Below, piece after piece: positions 30,556 through 31,613 of a DNA stretch of 31,613 bases (the stretch's first letter is position 1; each line of letters begins with the position of its first letter). The DNA comes from an uncultured Veillonella sp. (GTDB lineage Bacteria > Bacillota > Negativicutes > Veillonellales > Veillonellaceae). The stretch lies in contig NZ_CALLVP010000027.1 of the NCBI RefSeq assembly GCF_938010505.1, positions 1 through 31,613 on the forward strand. The letters run 5' to 3'. The notes under the pieces are model-generated. The model searched no databases. It was not told where the DNA came from and saw only the letters and a list, made by a program, of their open reading frames with translations. Made by a program: the position numbers and the translations under genes.

Positions 30556-31410
30556 CTATTTAATATTTGGTATTGCAGGGCGATGTGGGCTACGTTTGCC
30601 ATACAAATCATCGATACAATCTTGTAAATGCTGACGGAAGATATCTTGAATGACTTCGTACTCGCCTAAACCAGCATTAATTGGTTTAACCTCATAACCT
30701 GCTTCAGCGAGTTCATTCACTATGCTATCCTCATCATCTCCAAAGAGATCATTTTGCGCATGATCACCAAGGACTAACAATAATGGATGTAAATAAATCG
30801 TATTTGGACGCTTACCATCGAGCCACTCCCAAGGCGTTGCTACGTCGGCCACATAAGGTGCATTCTCTAGCACAGCGATACGTACATTCGTAAGACCAGC
30901 ACGAATCAATTTGAACTGTAAATTACCATACGAGGAGTTACCAGAGCCAAGGCCACCATGACCGACCATTAACAAACCGTCATCCTTAGAAATATTAAGG
31001 GATTTAATGAAACGGTCAATCAAGATTTGGTAATCATCTGGATGCTCTTCTTGTCCCATATAGTATACGAGAGGTCTACCTACGCGCAATACTTCAAGTT
31101 GACCTTCCCCTTCATGAGCAAGGATATTATTTTTCAATTTATCGAACTCTTCACCACCGGTGAAATGAAGTGGCTGCACATATACATGTGTATAACCTTC
31201 TTGAATAAGTTTTTCTAATGCCCCTTGTTCAGTAGGAATCTCAATACCACGCTCACGTAAGCGCTTAACGATGATACGAGACGAAAAAGCTAATTCCACA
31301 GTATAATCCGGATACGATTTACGGATATGTTCTACTACGGAATCGATATTATGTTCACGAGCACTGTCCACAGTGGATCCAAAAGCAACAACTAAGATGG
31401 CTTGTTTCAT
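30556..31410 (-). CDS. cbiK: Sirohydrochlorin cobaltochelatase CbiK
   Basis: CbiK inserts cobalt into sirohydrochlorin at the start of the anaerobic (cobalt-early) cobalamin route. The 284-residue protein has two similar chelatase halves: LVVAFGSTVDSAREHNID at the N-terminus and LLMVGHGGLGSGNSSYG in the middle. The predicted metal ligands are H151 in GHG, E182 in VLENAPY and H217 in LGDHAQND. There is no signal peptide, so it is the cytoplasmic form. AAGGAGA precedes the ATG. It is the first cobalamin gene in this window. Confidence 0.95.
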   Translation of the reverse strand: MKQAILVVAFGSTVDSAREHNIDSVVEHIRKSYPDYTVELAFSSRIIVKRLRERGIEIPTEQGALEKLIQEGYTHVYVQPLHFTGGEEFDKLKNNILAHEGEGQLEVLRVGRPLVYYMGQEEHPDDYQILIDRFIKSLNISKDDGLLMVGHGGLGSGNSSYGNLQFKLIRAGLTNVRIAVLENAPYVADVATPWEWLDGKRPNTIYLHPLLLVLGDHAQNDLFGDDEDSIVNELAEAGYEVKPINAGLGEYEVIQDIFRQHLQDCIDDLYGKRSPHRPAIPNIK

Positions 31411-31445
31411 GAAAGTCTCCTTATATTAACTAATAATGTATCTTA

Positions 31446-31454
31446 ATCATACCA
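31446..31454 (-). promoter_or_regulatory. Candidate extended -10 promoter of cbiK
   Basis: TGGTATGAT on the minus strand gives a TATGAT with the extended TG, about 35 bases before the start codon. No clear -35 is seen. The roughly 120 bases between cbiK and the IS end show no cobalamin riboswitch core. Confidence 0.4.
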
Positions 31455-31528
31455 TAGACCATCCTTTAGGGGCATACCGTGGTACGTATAAAATGGAAAT
31501 TATTCTTATCTTTCATGGTGAAATCATA

Positions 31529-31613
31529 ACCACCCGTAAAACGGGTGGTTTGCTCTGCCCCTATAAGGGTCTTTCTCTAGTGGTGGCCCTCTAAAGAGGG
31601 CATTGAATGATCT
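31529..31613. mobile_element. End of a second IS200-type element, cut by the window edge
   Basis: Bases 31529-31555 are identical to 3223-3249, the start of the hairpin chain of the first IS. Two further hairpins follow with the same loops (TATAA and CTAAAG) but different stem bases, and CATTGA follows the third hairpin as in the first element. Any transposase would lie beyond the right edge. A solo, decayed end is also possible. Confidence 0.65.

Noticed and set aside
31411..31528. Cobalamin riboswitch upstream of cbiK
   Set aside because: The stretch is too short and has no recognisable B12-box core before the IS end begins.

Overview
The window reads as a chromosomal segment of a diderm Firmicute of the class Negativicutes, most likely a Veillonella. 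A Firmicutes-type division and cell-wall (dcw) cluster that includes the small DUF881 and DUF1290 genes sits beside genes that require an outer membrane: a trimeric autotransporter with an extended signal peptide and a small beta-barrel protein. MurE carries the meso-diaminopimelate motif DNPR. The genus is inferred from this combination, not from a database match. Every convincing gene lies on the minus strand, so transcription runs from high to low coordinates.

Layout from low to high coordinates. (1) 1-2896: the N-terminal 965 codons of a trimeric autotransporter adhesin, running off the left edge, with a promoter and a Fur-like box upstream. (2) About 3223-3960: an intact IS200-type insertion sequence with an HUH/Y1 transposase and hairpin-rich ends. 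(3) 4033-5280: a class I/II aminotransferase between its own promoter and a perfect-palindrome terminator. (4) 5530-6099: a small outer membrane beta-barrel protein. (5) 6177-19936: the dcw cluster, in transcription order mraZ-rsmH-ftsL-murE-murF-mraY-murD-murG-murC-ddl-ftsQ-DUF881-DUF1290-ftsZ. (6) 20320-22130: trxA, a CoA-binding protein and a glutamyl-Q tRNA(Asp) synthetase-like gene. (7) 22212-26816: a large M16C metalloprotease, a small unknown gene and lysC. (8) 27136-27525: a one-iron superoxide reductase. (9) 27665-31410: four anaerobic-route cobalamin genes (cobO, cbiA, cobI, cbiK). (10) 31529-31613: the end of a second, related IS200-type element, cut by the window edge.

The dcw block encodes consecutive peptidoglycan precursor steps. 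MurC, MurD, MurE and MurF build the UDP-MurNAc-pentapeptide, Ddl supplies D-Ala-D-Ala, MraY makes lipid I and MurG makes lipid II. MraZ probably controls the whole run through phased repeats overlapping its promoter, and RsmH modifies 16S rRNA. FtsL, FtsQ and FtsZ belong to the divisome. Four usual members are absent from their expected places: ftsI/pbpB after ftsL, ftsW between murD and murG, murB near murG/ftsQ, and ftsA before ftsZ. The cobalamin genes cover cobalt insertion, C20 methylation, a,c-diamide formation and corrinoid adenosylation. The superoxide reductase and the thioredoxin operon fit a low-oxygen lifestyle, and their promoters share TATCGAA repeats.

The most unusual signals are a chain of small hairpins at the IS200 end whose stems change but whose loops persist in the second copy, the gapped dcw cluster, the MraZ-type operator, the repeats shared by the two redox promoters, and a nearly identical 120-bp repeat inside the adhesin gene. 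I found no CRISPR array, tRNA, rRNA or obvious riboswitch.
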